Below are positions 12,574 to 22,885 of a stretch of 64,000 bases of DNA, piece by piece; within the stretch, counting starts at the first letter, position 1; each line of letters opens with the position of its first letter. The notes under the pieces are model-generated. The model was not told the origin of the DNA, made no database searches, and saw nothing but the letters and a program-made list of their open reading frames with translations. A program made the position numbers and the translations under genes. The DNA lies in the NCBI RefSeq assembly GCF_052857255.1, contig NC_135498.1, forward strand, positions 84,716,639 through 84,780,638. The letters are read 5' to 3'. The stretch is from Amblyomma americanum (lineage: Eukaryota; Arthropoda; Arachnida; Ixodida; Ixodidae).

Positions 12574-12757
12574 TACATACCAGGATTAAACTACACTGAC
12601 AACTTTTGGCGCCGAATAGGGCCAATTCAATTGCCCCACTGAAAACCCTTTTCGCCAGGGACACAAATTTGTCACCAATGGCGACGCCAAGTGGAACCAG
12701 TCTCGGCACACGCTCAGAGTGCACTTTATGAAAAATTACTGGAGGTGGTGGTGGTTA

Positions 12758-14328
12758 TAATAAGATAATAATAGTCATGTTCATTTTCGCTGCTGAAATA
12801 CAGAGGAGCGAAAATAGGTTGCTGGAGAAAAAGCTGCCACATCGGCAGCTTGACGGCGCTCCAGCCACCTTTACATCAGGAGCAATGGCGAGGCATACAG
12901 TGCACATCTGAAACACCATTGTTATTTTTTCGCTTTTGTTTCAAAGGCCTATCTTGCAGTACAACTGCACTTGCAAAACGATATAAAAATAAAGGATTCA
13001 TTTTTATACATGTGCACAACACAGAGATGATGAAATAACACTGAAAGGCAAACAGAAGGGGAAAACGGACATGAAAAACAACATCAACATGGTTCACAAG
13101 ACAAAGAGGTTGGCGATGTGTCTACTCGGGATTGAAATGACATCCACGCTCTGGAAGTCGAAATCTTTTAAAATGGATGGTAATGAATGTCTAACTCTTT
13201 CGGTGCTGTAGCCAGTACGCGAAAAGGGAACAAACCATGGTGGCTGCTACCGAAAAGTGTAGGTTTTTAGATTTTTTGTAAGGTGTGCTAAATTTAAAAC
13301 TGTTTCCGATCTTCCTTGCACTGCTTTTCTGTAAGCACATAGGAGTTTGTGTGTGTAGATATTATTTGCTGTCATAACCTTGTGTTTTCGGAAAAGTGGT
13401 TGTGTATGTTCAAGCCTAGATTTGTTTTCTATTGCACGGATTGCTCTCTTCTGAAGTAATAAATGTTGGTAATGTCAGTTCCGCAGGTGTTTGCCCACAC
13501 TAAGGCGCAATAGTATATTTGTGAGTTAAATAGAGCGTTGTATAAAAGTTTCTTAATGTTACTCGGAAGTATTTGGCGACATCGGTTCAACGTACCTACG
13601 ACCCTGCATAGTTTCAATGAAATCCTTTTAATGTGTTTGTTCCAAGTCATATTTTCAGAAAAAATTACTTCTAGTGTTTTTACATGTTTTACTGATTTTG
13701 TGGAGTAGGGACCTAAGTGAATATTCTCAGGTGGTGTAATGGGGGTTCCTGGTATGCGGAACATAATGCATATAGTTTTAGATTCATTCAGAATTAATCT
13801 CTTTATACGGCACTATTCCTGAAGCCCATAACAGAAAGTATCTGCAAGATCTATTTCCCTAAGGTGTCCTTGCCTGAAACCAGCACTGTGCAATCATCTG
13901 CATATATTATGCATTTATATTTTCAGGAAATTCTTACAATATCATTTATATAAAAAAGAAACAGGATAGGTCCCAGAATACTTCCTTGCGGAACTCCGGA
14001 CATCACAGGTTTTATATTCGACTTAAGGTGGTGTGATTCTACGAACTGGTGACGCCCATGAAGATAGGATTTAATGAGGCGATGAGAAATTCCCCGAAAC
14101 CCATATCGTTCCATCTTGTCAGCTAGTATGAGATGATTACCATAATCAAACGCCTTTCTGAAATCGATATAGATTCCTAGTGTCGCTGATTTATTTTCAA
14201 TGTTTTCTAACACCGTTTCCTTATGAACTAAGAGAGCGTCTTCTGTCGAGCGAAACTTCCTAAATCCATATTGATGTTCGGTTATCAAGTTGTACTTTTC
14301 TGCGAAAGCGATAATGCGTGAATTGATT
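12758..14328 (-). mobile_element. 5'-truncated CR1/Jockey-type LINE nested in B1
   Basis: B2 reads straight through this site (GGTGGTGGTTAC then ACCTTACTGCC near 30905), so the whole interval is an insertion specific to B1. On the minus strand it holds the palm and thumb of a reverse transcriptase, then about 670 bases of 3' UTR ending in an AT-rich TAATAA-like run next to 12758. The 5' end is truncated within the RT fingers. Short GGTTA/GATTAC flanks may be a target duplication. Confidence 0.8.
13429..14288 (-). pseudogene. Partial LINE reverse transcriptase, frameshifted
   Basis: Reading from 14288 downwards, motifs are HQYGFRKFRSTEDALL, IYIDFRKAFD (first catalytic Asp, in the segment near 14160) and SGVPQGSILGPILF (about 13980). 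A YADD box with CTVL follows at about 13890-13900, in a frame separated by stops. The thumb/connection part (KTLEVIFSENMTWNKHI) continues at 13764-13429. The endonuclease and fingers are absent because of 5' truncation. Stops between 13765 and 13922 make it non-functional. Clade assignment to the CR1/Jockey group rests on motif style only. Confidence 0.75.
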
Positions 14329-14640
14329 ACATCTTACTGCCACAAAATGGAAGGAATTAGCTGGGGCTTTGGTGAGTCCAGGCTGGCCTCCGGTAGGGGA
14401 CGACCTCTACAGTATTGACCTTGTCTGCTTTTGAGCAGAAATGCGAAAGCCGTTGTTGTATTTGTTAGCCTATGAAAAGAAGGCAAATACCCACAATGGG
14501 GGAACGGCCAAGAATCTGGTCTATTCACCTGTATTCAGGTAATTAGAATGAATTGCACGCGGGAAACCAACACCAGAGGATTCTTCCTAATGATCAGGAA
14601 AGGGATGACAGTTTTACTTTAAAATTAGGAATTATAATAA
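14329..14640 (-). repeat. LINE-I 3' UTR fragment within a B-linked repeat module
   Basis: On the minus strand, 14640-14455 matches the 3' UTR of the I-like LINE at 44692-44880, with the motif CTTGGCCGWTCCCCC and a final AACAA-type tail. The adjoining 14333-14448 module recurs at 30913-31040 and, in opposite orientation, at about 58745-58870. Because B1 and B2 share the composite, it predates their duplication. Confidence 0.6.
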
Positions 14641-16330
14641 TGATGATGATGCGCTATCCATGACGAGGCCGAAGAGCTTCCACGATGAGGGATGTCACCT
14701 GCTTCATCAGCGCTAATATCTTGTCCACTGTCGGGGTAGTCGCGGCTAACAGGTGGTCGGCACCTGATTGTGGGCCAGTGCTTACCCTAGGTGATTCCTC
14801 TGATGATTGCTCCCGAGTTATGAGAATTCTTCGAGAGGATTGAGAACGACGCTGTTCGCGGCGCTGGGTGAGTTCGTCTAGTCGGCGGCGAGCCACCGCG
14901 ATTGCATTGTCTAAAGCTGTGTCTTCATCTGTGGTGTCCACATGTGATGGATGCACTGGACGTTTGGGCGTACCATTTGATCCGGGAAGGTGAGCCGCTT
15001 GTGCATATGTACGCTGGCGAGGAGACGTATGGTGAGCAGCAGGCTCAGATAAAGGAAGTTCAGGGAAGTCGTTGTCGTCACATGCGAGAGCTGCAAAGCG
15101 ATTACTTGTAGGAACATCCATTTTTGCAGGCGACTTGTGAAACTTCTTCGCTTGCTTCTTCTTTGGACAAGCGGGGGAGCGAATGTCATGGTCCGGCGAT
15201 TTGCACAGGGCACAATGAGCTGTTGGTTCATTCATGTCGGCCACAGCTGCTGGATAAGGGCATTAGGGCAGGTGTTTTGCATATGTCCTTCTTTGTGGCA
15301 GTGATAGCAAAAAATACGACGAGGTCGGAAGGGCTGTGGTTTGACGATCGCACCGTAGTAGGTAAGGTACTTCGGGAGAGTCAACGGGCCTTGCAGGATG
15401 AGCAGGTATGAGCCCCGGCGACCCATAGGCCGTGCTTGCAGTACAACATGAGTTGAGCAGCGAATATTTGCGCGCACCTCCTCGGGAGGGCTCGTGCTGT
15501 CGACATGATAAACCACGCAGCGGAGTGTGTCAGGACCAGATGGAAAATATATTTGCACCGGGACATGCTTGCTGTCATCCAGGGGGATCCGCGTAACTGC
15601 GCAAAGTTTCTGGGCGTCCATCAAGGATGACAAGTTTACAGTGATGGGGTTCGATGGGCGATGGACGACAAACCCGCAGTAGTTCGAAGAGCCAAGGGCA
15701 TGGTCAATTGTGGCTTGAACATTCCGGGCAGGGATGGTAGTCATATCAAAGCGCAATGTAGGCTTCATGGTAACGCGGAACGAGTTCGCAGCAGGCGGAA
15801 GAGAGCCTTGACTCACGGGAGGCATCTGTGGAGGAGGCTCAGACGCTGGTGACGGCCCTTGGTGGGAATACTGAACTGGCGCGACGGGCACAGTTTCTTG
15901 AGGGAGTGCCACGGGCACGGAGGCGGTAGAGCAGTCCATGTCACAGGCCAAAGTCGTAGCATCGGAAGACGGCGCAGGCTGGAGGCCCAGAGGCGCTGAC
16001 GATTGCGTGGACGTGGAGGCTGCGTCAGGTGGCAACACAGCGGGCATCCGCGTAGCCGTCGTCGACAACGCAGAATCCATGCAGACGCGTAGCGCGGCCT
16101 CGCTCGGCAGCGCCGAGCTAAGCCTAGCTTGCCCCTGAGGGTTCCGGTTGGGTTTTCTCACTTGAGAATGCGCCCGCCGTGCCGGGAATTTCTCCGCAGG
16201 GGCGTCGTCAGCATACGGTCTCACGGAGGGCACTGTCCGACCCACGCCACACACGAGAAGACAGCGAAAAGCGAAAACACAGACCTAGAAGCAGACACGT
16301 ATCCACCCACTAGGTCTTCGTCTTCTTCCC
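14641..16330 (-). mobile_element. ORF1-only (internally deleted) LINE derivative
   Basis: The minus strand shows a leader, a LINE ORF1, then an ATC/ATT microsatellite that joins directly to the LINE 3' UTR fragment at 14640. No endonuclease or RT is present. This fits an element that lost ORF2 or a non-autonomous derivative mobilised in trans. The 5' boundary abuts the AGGTGAC that starts block A2. Confidence 0.6.
14654..16254 (-). pseudogene. LINE ORF1 gag-like protein with zinc knuckles, one frameshift
   Basis: From 16254 to 15232 the frame encodes a Pro/Ala/Ser-rich N-terminus, an RNA-binding-like middle and the knuckle CYHCHKEGHMQNTC (C-x2-C-x4-H-x4-C) at about 15270-15315. A second knuckle, CALCKSPDHDIRSPAC, and the Arg/Gln-rich C-terminus continue in another frame (15244-14654). 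One indel near 15240 is enough to separate them. The role by family is to coat element RNA. The two frames otherwise lack stops over about 530 codons, which makes this one of the better preserved element proteins here. No clear ATG for the first frame was found. Confidence 0.75.
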
Positions 16331-18059
16331 AGGTGACATGGAGTTATACCCCGCGACGTTACAGTTTGGGTGAGTTGTTCTGTGAAATGATGTTACAAGC
16401 GACTTCCATAAAGGGGTGTACTTGTTCGGGGCTCCCCCCCAACTCCCCTCCCCCCTCTTTGACCAATATGCTTAACTTGCGCGGAATCAGGAACTTGATA
16501 TCGTGAATGCACTTTTAATGCCTATTCAGACTTGCAAGCCGCAAAGCGCATGCGACCAGCAGTCGCTTGCGATAAGGCAGCCGCTCAACAAAGCAATTGC
16601 TCACACCTGCAAGGGCGGCCTGCTGGCCTAGTTCTCATTTGATTCTCGGTCGAAATGAGATTGATGTCTTGCGACTGACGTCAATCGCACGCTTTCGAGA
16701 GTTTATTCTGCTTTTACACAGTCTAACTCCTGCGCCCCCTTGCTCTGTCCTCTAGAGTGCTCTTGTCCTCAGTGTGACTGTGTGCTACGACAACCTTAAC
16801 GAACAGGAGGATGTCTTGAGATTTTGATGTGCACCACAGCCATACAATTAAGCGTCATGATAACGTAAGGCCGCCCGTCTCGGTGCTGGTATGTCGGTCT
16901 GGATGCCGGCCGCCAGCATCAGAAAAATGCGATAGTAATGTTTGTTCAAGTCGATACCAAGCCGTCGGATGGAGTATCGTTGGCCAATATCGAGTAGTTG
17001 GTAGTAGCGATAACAGGATTACAAAACAAATCTCTTCCCATAGCGCATTTAATTGCTGCTGCTCAATTGCGGCTCTCCTGGCCTTAGCAGGCTCCGCTCC
17101 TGAAGGTGTCGCGGAAACCGAGCATATCTTTATTTTACTATGAGACGGGGTTCGCAGTAAACCGATGACGAGAGCAGCACCACAGCGCTAGCCAGTTCCG
17201 AAGTGCACTTAGCTGCTGCATCGATGTGAAACCGACAAGGCTTAGCGACGACTAGGGCAGCCAGGGAGCAGCGCGTAGTTCAATGCCCGGCAAGCCTGCG
17301 GGCGGCGTCGTTGCGGAATGCTTGGCTCGCTCACTACGGCCCGCTCACTGATTGGCTCAGTTGCTTGCGACTTGTACTCGGATGGCTGGAAAATCGAGCA
17401 GCGAGCGACTTGCTCGCGACTGAGCGATACTTTATGCCCACGTTTGCTGTGCTGGTAAACAACAATTAACGCCCATATGCTTGGGGTATCGGCTGCGTTG
17501 CGGCGAGTCCTAATTAAGATCGTCCGTGGCGCCATCATCACCGCTCGTGACGCAGAGGCTGACAACCTCAATTCCAGTACGAGCCAAAAGAGCTTGTATT
17601 TATCGGAACAAGATGACCGCGAAAACACCCGTGCTTCGATGCGCCGGTGGCCTCTTGCTTTTGAAACTACACGCGATCAGGATGCGGCCAGTGCGAGCCG
17701 CTGTTGCTCATTAGCTAAAGTGTGACACAAGTATCGACGTAGTTTCGTTATGCAGTTGATCTCAAAGCAATCTGCTTGTACTGGTCACAGAATAAGCTGT
17801 TAAGTTTTACGATCTACAGTGAGCGCGCCAGTGTCGCGGAAGGTAATGCATCGCAGCTGCTCTCCACCGTGCCAACTGCGTTGAACTTATCCACGATATT
17901 CGCCAGCATGAGATGCGGCGCGTTTATTTGCTTTTTTTTGCGGCACTTTGTTTATTTGATCTGGCATCCAACGAAATTGCATTCCATCAACAGCGACGTC
18001 TGCTAGCACATACGGGTCACTTCAGCGGATCACAGAATCGCTGCTTCTGCAAACGACAT

Positions 18060-18159
18060 TTTATTTATTTATTATTTATTTAGCAAATACTGCCGGCCTG
18101 TGTTACAGGCCTTAGGCAGGAGTGGGGTACAAACATATTGATAAAAATAACAAGTACAT
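18060..18159 (-). mobile_element. Short LINE 3'-end insertion in A2
   Basis: A3 (near 37031) lacks this segment and reads GACATGCCAG. On the minus strand the insert is a short 3' UTR (CCCCACTCCTGCCTAAGGCC) followed by a TAAATAAA tail. That is the structure of a severely 5'-truncated CR1/L2-like LINE. Flanking ACAT at both ends may be a short target duplication. Confidence 0.65.
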
Positions 18160-18666
18160 GCCAGAAAAGTTATTGATACGTTTTTATATTCATAAATAAT
18201 ACAAAAATAAATTCCAAAAATACAGCGTCTTTGATGTGAACATAATTTAAATATTTGTGGTGTAAAAAACAAACTTGTTGGTGGGTTGATTTTTCAACGA
18301 CGCAAAAGCGCAGCTGTCGTCGTCATGACAGCGCAAACGACGCGTCGGGATTTTTATTGTTTGCCTCTTTGAGGTCTTACTTGAGTGCTTGTACAGCGGA
18401 CACGCGTGAAGAACAACTCATTGAATAGGAAGGTGAGCAGGAGTGTGTTTTGGAAACCAACGTCAAGAATTACGCCCGGTAAACATTGACGAGTTTCAAC
18501 GGGTAAGGCATGAAGAAAGGCAGTGCTGCGACGTCTTGTCATCTGGAAAGGCAACGAAGACTCCTGCGCGGTTTTACAAAGCCTGGATGAATCACATGAC
18601 CGGTGAGTCTCGTTCTGAGTTCTCTTTACTACTGATCTGTATTCACACGCGCTATATGTATCCGGC

Positions 18667-18674
18667 TATATAAG
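18667..18674 (+). promoter_or_regulatory. TATA-box-like TATATAAG in block A2
   Basis: TATATAAG here, with TATAAAG at the same place in A3 (37540), lies 43-50 bases before the ATG of the 31-codon frame. The spacing suits a core promoter starting near 18695. There is no transcript evidence. Confidence 0.3.
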
Positions 18675-18716
18675 GACGTTAAAGGAGGCAATCTGCATGC
18701 GGCTGCCGCAGCTATA

Positions 18717-18812
18717 ATGCGCCGCCAGAAAAGCAAGGCCTATATCCTGCATGACAAGAGTTGTTCTCATTGTCTTTATGTGCGTTTAGTACTCGTGTGC
18801 CGTGTCAAGTAA
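18717..18812 (+). other. Possible small Cys-containing ORF (A2)
   Basis: A 31-codon frame begins MRRQKSKAYILHDKSCSHC and ends VCRVK. It is preceded by a TATA-like box and followed by more transcribed-looking sequence. The A1 and A3 homologues have an extra Cys (CCSHC) in place of SCSHC. It may be a leader ORF of a longer transcript, since another ATG (MDLHSVEDDEL, about 18881) follows. Low confidence. Confidence 0.15.
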
Positions 18813-20878
18813 AAACGGCACCAGATATCACAACAGAGTTGCGCTGTCGCTTGCTAGCGCTGCGACACTCAGTGCGAAAGCATGGATTTGCACTCCGTAG
18901 AAGACGATGAGCTAGCAGTGCCGCGCGACGGAGCGCTCGGGCTAGGGCAGCTGCGATCAGACAGCGCACTAATTTGCTCAGGGTTGGAACTTATCGGATT
19001 AGTGCTTGCGCCTTATATTCGTCATACTAAATTATTCTGAGACAGTCATCGTATGGTAAAGGCTGGCGCATGTTCCTCGCCTTTTCATTTGTAAACTTAT
19101 CTGTGCTTCCCTAATAGAACAGGATTTGAGGAAGTGTTAGTTACAAGTTTCATCAATCTTGCGTCGCTCCTGAGCTGTAAGCTTCGATGCTTCTTCTCCT
19201 TCTGAGCACTGCGAGCTGTTGGTGATGCAACTGCACACTCATTTAGGATTTCTAGATTTTTGCTATATCCCTCGCTTGTGCGGCCCACATTCAAGTCGTT
19301 CGCTATTGTCGATGGTTGTTTTTGTTACTTATTTCCACTTTGTTATTTATTCTTGGTTGTGTGCCGTCAGCTGCGCTGCCGGCGATTCTCCGAGCTCGGA
19401 ACTCTTCCCAGGCACGGGATCCTACCCACCCACCTCTCTTCACCGCACTTACCATTGTTCTTTGGAATTTTTTTCTTTCTCTAGCCCTTACTTGCATTAC
19501 CAGTCGACAAATTTGTGCAGTATTTAATTCTATGCAGATTTGTTTAATGCACTGCCAATTTTTGTATAATGCTGAGCTGTTATGTGAGATATCAAGCATA
19601 TTGCTTGAGAAGGCATGCTCTTTTCCATTCTCTCTCATCATTTATCCAAGGCACACAAGTCGCAACTTTCTGTTTAATACCTAGACATTGGTGCAAGGCA
19701 CCATGTTGGGAATTAATGAAAACCTGTGGATCCTATATTCGAATTGTCGTGCGGTATTTCATCCAGCTCAACATCCAGCTACATCCTTGGAAGAATGAAA
19801 AACTGCACCATCAGATGCTCTTTATTTCGTACGCTGCAGGTGAAACACTAAAATCTCTGTATAACAGTGCCTTGCGATAGCGCTAGAGTACTGAATGCAG
19901 GATGAGTAAAGGCAGCCACAGATAGCTGTGTGTATACATAAATGCGACTTATCTGGAAAGCATTCTCTTTTTCTCAGATTCGGTTTGATGTTCTAAGAAC
20001 ACCCTTAGCAACAAACGAGTATCACAGATCTAACAAAACACCAAGAAGAAGAGATGGTCATTCCGTACAGGAGCCATAATTAGCAAAAATAGAACCTAAA
20101 AATTAGGAAGGCTTCTCATAGCGCGCTCTGTAAATCAGATTTTTAGAAGTTTTGGTAAGCCAGGAGAACGAACCATTGATAAGTCTGCATCAAATGGTTT
20201 TCGCTTAAGAAGCTGTAAAGAGATGCTTTAGGCTTCGTTTCTTTAATAAATAATTGCAAACACAATATGATTTTGAGACTTGGAGCTGGTGCTGCGAAAG
20301 ACAGTCGAGCTTTAGATTACAGGCAATTATTTAACGCAGTAATGGTATCGCTTGGAGTTGCCTCCAGAGAAGTTTATAATTATGATGTAATCCGGCAAGC
20401 GATGTAAGTGAGAATACTGAGCCTAAATTGGGTTTTTTCTGAGCAGGTACTACTACTAGCGTTGCAGAGCGGTGTACATAGCAGGATCGAACGATATAAG
20501 CAATTCTTTCATATGCTAGGGAAACAATAAGACCGCAATGAAGATGCGTACATGATTTGATGATTATGAGATGCCTCGATTCCCGTAGGATACGCAGGTA
20601 CCCTCAATATCAGCCGTAAAAAAGGACACACTCGAAATTAGCATTTGGTTATGAATGCTGCTTTACCACTTTTCGAAGCAGACTCAGGGTGAAAGTGCGT
20701 ATTTGCCAGAAAATGATTTTTGCTCGAACGTCACTCTTGAAAGTGTTTTGATGCAGAGTGCAGGAAAGAGTTGATTTCACCTAGCAGAAGTAACAATGGC
20801 GTTCTGCCTGAATGTGCAGTTGAGCACAAAAGAAGCGGTATTCTTTTTTGTCATACGCAGGTAACTCCTTCAGGCGCT

Positions 20879-21724
20879 AAGATTTTCAAGGCTGTTCTCA
20901 TCGCGGTGGCCATTTTTGGCTTTCTGATGTCAGGTAAGCAACACCAATGGCCAAGAAATGTTATTTACCTTCAAACGCACAATTGATATGGCGCTTAAAC
21001 TAAATCCAATCTAAAAAAATTCGCAGATTTTGGTTAAGTGCATCGCTAATATCAAAAACAATCGCTGGGTACCAAGAGAAAATCTTTATAACCGTAGTAA
21101 AACATTCATGAAGAAATAAGGTGCAGTGAGACATTCACAAAGATTGAGAAGCTCGAACTAATGCACATCATTGAATTATACACTGAAAGATTCTAGTTGC
21201 GCGCCGATATAGCGGAGATGAATGAACCGCGAGTGGATAGTTTCTAGGGGACTCCTGCGCACCGGTGAGAGGAAAGAGCTGATTTGATAACTGCTGTTTC
21301 GCGTTGGCAGTACCGCAAATCCAAAATCAAAGGAGAAGCCCTGTAGCGCCACGGTGGTATTTTTGCGCCGAGAAAACGTAAGCAAATCAATTTTTTTTTC
21401 GGTGAAGAACAGTTTCAAAGAAGGGGTTAATTCAAAGGCAGACTTGCTTTGGACACGTCCTCTTTCATAAGATAATAGTGATAGAGACTGATGCGACCGC
21501 TTGGCGCAGAAACTATAGAAAAAAATTGACCTTTCGTATGACCCAGTGTTGTGCCACCTTTTTTTGTCCACTATTCAGAGGCTATGGTCACGAATGCTGA
21601 AGCTGCTGCAGAAGCAAGGGCCGAAGTCGTGGTGAACGAATGTGTCGAGGAAGGACCGCAAGAGGCGGGAGCTCGCATTGAAACAACTATCTTGGGATCA
21701 ATGGTTGGCGGTGGGGTACGTTAG
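20879..21724 (+). pseudogene. B2 paralogue of the secreted peptide gene, start codon lost
   Basis: Exon equivalents 20879-20933 and 21579-21724 have the same lengths, phases and GTAAGC/CAG borders as the B1 gene. The stop has changed from TAA to TAG at the same codon. The start ATG is AAG here (AAGATTTTCAAG), so translation is not expected from this position. The second exon has about eight amino-acid replacements, including Arg to Cys, against about two silent changes relative to B1, and no indels. That pattern suits either relaxed constraint or diversifying selection. An upstream alternative start through a different first exon cannot be excluded. Confidence 0.45.
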
Positions 21725-21880
21725 AGCCTGCAGGACAACTCAGGAGGTGTCTAGAAGCCGCACCAACGTTCCACCTGTTTTTCTGAAGATGTGGACAACA
21801 ATGTTCGGCAGCCAACGACTGTCATCACATCTTCATGACCGCTTGAGCTGTTAGGAGAGCTGGCGATGCAGACCTTTTGA

Positions 21881-21886
21881 AATAAA
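21881..21886 (+). promoter_or_regulatory. Polyadenylation signal AATAAA, B2 copy
   Basis: It is in the same position relative to the peptide pseudogene as the B1 signal at 9521. It supports the transcript-end model for this family. Confidence 0.35.
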
Positions 21887-22340
21887 CACGAGTAAAACGA
21901 GTACAAGACGTGCGTAATGGCTGCAAAAAGTTAAATAATATTTATTTCTAGTTCGACCAAACCCTAAAGAGAGACACAGAGTAATGCTTTTGTGCGCAAG
22001 CGGCGAGCAGCCCTCCGGAGGAACAGAGTCCGGTCTGCAACAAACCACAGGGAGATAACGGAATAGGGAAACACAGAAAAAGGCATCAATTAAAAATTGC
22101 AATGTTCGCGGCGTTCTGTAGAAAATATGTTATCAAAATGATGGCATTTGCCAGGAGCACAAAAATGCCATACAAGGAATTAACCGTGTCCGTGGTTTGG
22201 GCAGCTGTCTTGGCTAATGATTCAAGTACTCTAGCAGCAACGAGGCAAAAACATACAGCGAACGAAAGGAACATGTGGTCCTAGTTGTGCAATGTGCGTT
22301 GACATACCGAACTCTCTGGGATTTGCGGCACTGTAAGGCA

Positions 22341-22885
22341 AGTGCCATATCAGCATTCACAACTGCTTCACAACGCCTACGTTTACTTTTGGCTGAGACT
22401 TTCGCCTTCAGGCACGACGTTCACTTGCCGTCCTGAGCGGTGGGAGTCAGTTAAGCACACACTAGATGTGAGCAAGCAGCCGTCACTAGATTCAGAATTT
22501 ATGTGATGCGAAGGCAAGATGATCCATGGTTGGTAATAGTAGCCGATTGGGTTCAAGAAGGTGAGCGTATTATAAGACGCCAGAAAATTAGGTGGGTTGG
22601 ATATATTAATATATTTGTCGGTATACAGTTGGCCGTGGCAGGAACAGGACATGCTGGCTTGGAGAGATTTCGTAGAAGTGGGCGCAGGCATGCTGATGAT
22701 GATGACGGTGCGGGTGCTGATAAGATGAGGGTGCAGAAGTTATGTCGGCGACATTCATGTCCGCGTCAGTATCAAAAAACGACTCCTTTAGCTAATCTGG
22801 CTCCCAAAAACAACTATGCCCCTATACGAGAAGAGAGAGAGAAAGACGAACAGAAAGCCAGACACGTTACCTAGGCGAAAATACT
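22341..22885 (+). mobile_element. RTE-type LINE 3' end and flanking insert in B2
   Basis: B1 lacks this segment (joined near 9981-9993). The plus strand encodes a decayed RTE ORF2 C-terminus. It starts VMRRQDDPW at about 22503 and is followed by WVQEG and RRQKIRWVGYI. The insert ends in a GAT/TGA repeat near 22695. The rest of the insert (22341-22500 and 22740-22885) is unassigned. Confidence 0.6.

Larger units (their letters stand above)
5611..12757 (+). repeat. Tandem block B, copy 1 (B1)
   Basis: It is collinear with B2 (18956-24291 continued at 29551-30912), with scattered substitutions and small indels. B1 has about 1 kb (6914-7906) that B2 lacks. B2 has an RTE tail and a Ty3 element that B1 lacks. 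The only plausible gene is the two-exon secreted peptide at 8550-9364. A short ATTCAAG-type direct repeat lies at about 7665-7700. Apart from these I see no coding evidence in 5611-8500 or 9550-12300, only short frames shared because the copies are similar. Confidence 0.85.
16331..18955 (+). repeat. Tandem block A, copy 2 (A2)
   Basis: It is collinear with A3 (35322-37825) from the shared AGGTGAC start to the GCTAGG.CAG end. It differs by substitutions, small indels and a 100-base LINE-tail insertion at 18060-18159. A2 passes directly into B2 with no LINE-a. Sequence 17242-17628 is open on the minus strand in both A copies, but no ATG, splice or motif support exists for a gene. I do not recognise block A as a known transposon. 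Confidence 0.8.

Noticed and set aside
17242..17628. A 128-codon minus-strand frame in A2 with a close match in A3 (36217-36603)
   Set aside because: It begins at GTG, has no domain, and the similarity is no higher than that of the flanking non-coding sequence.
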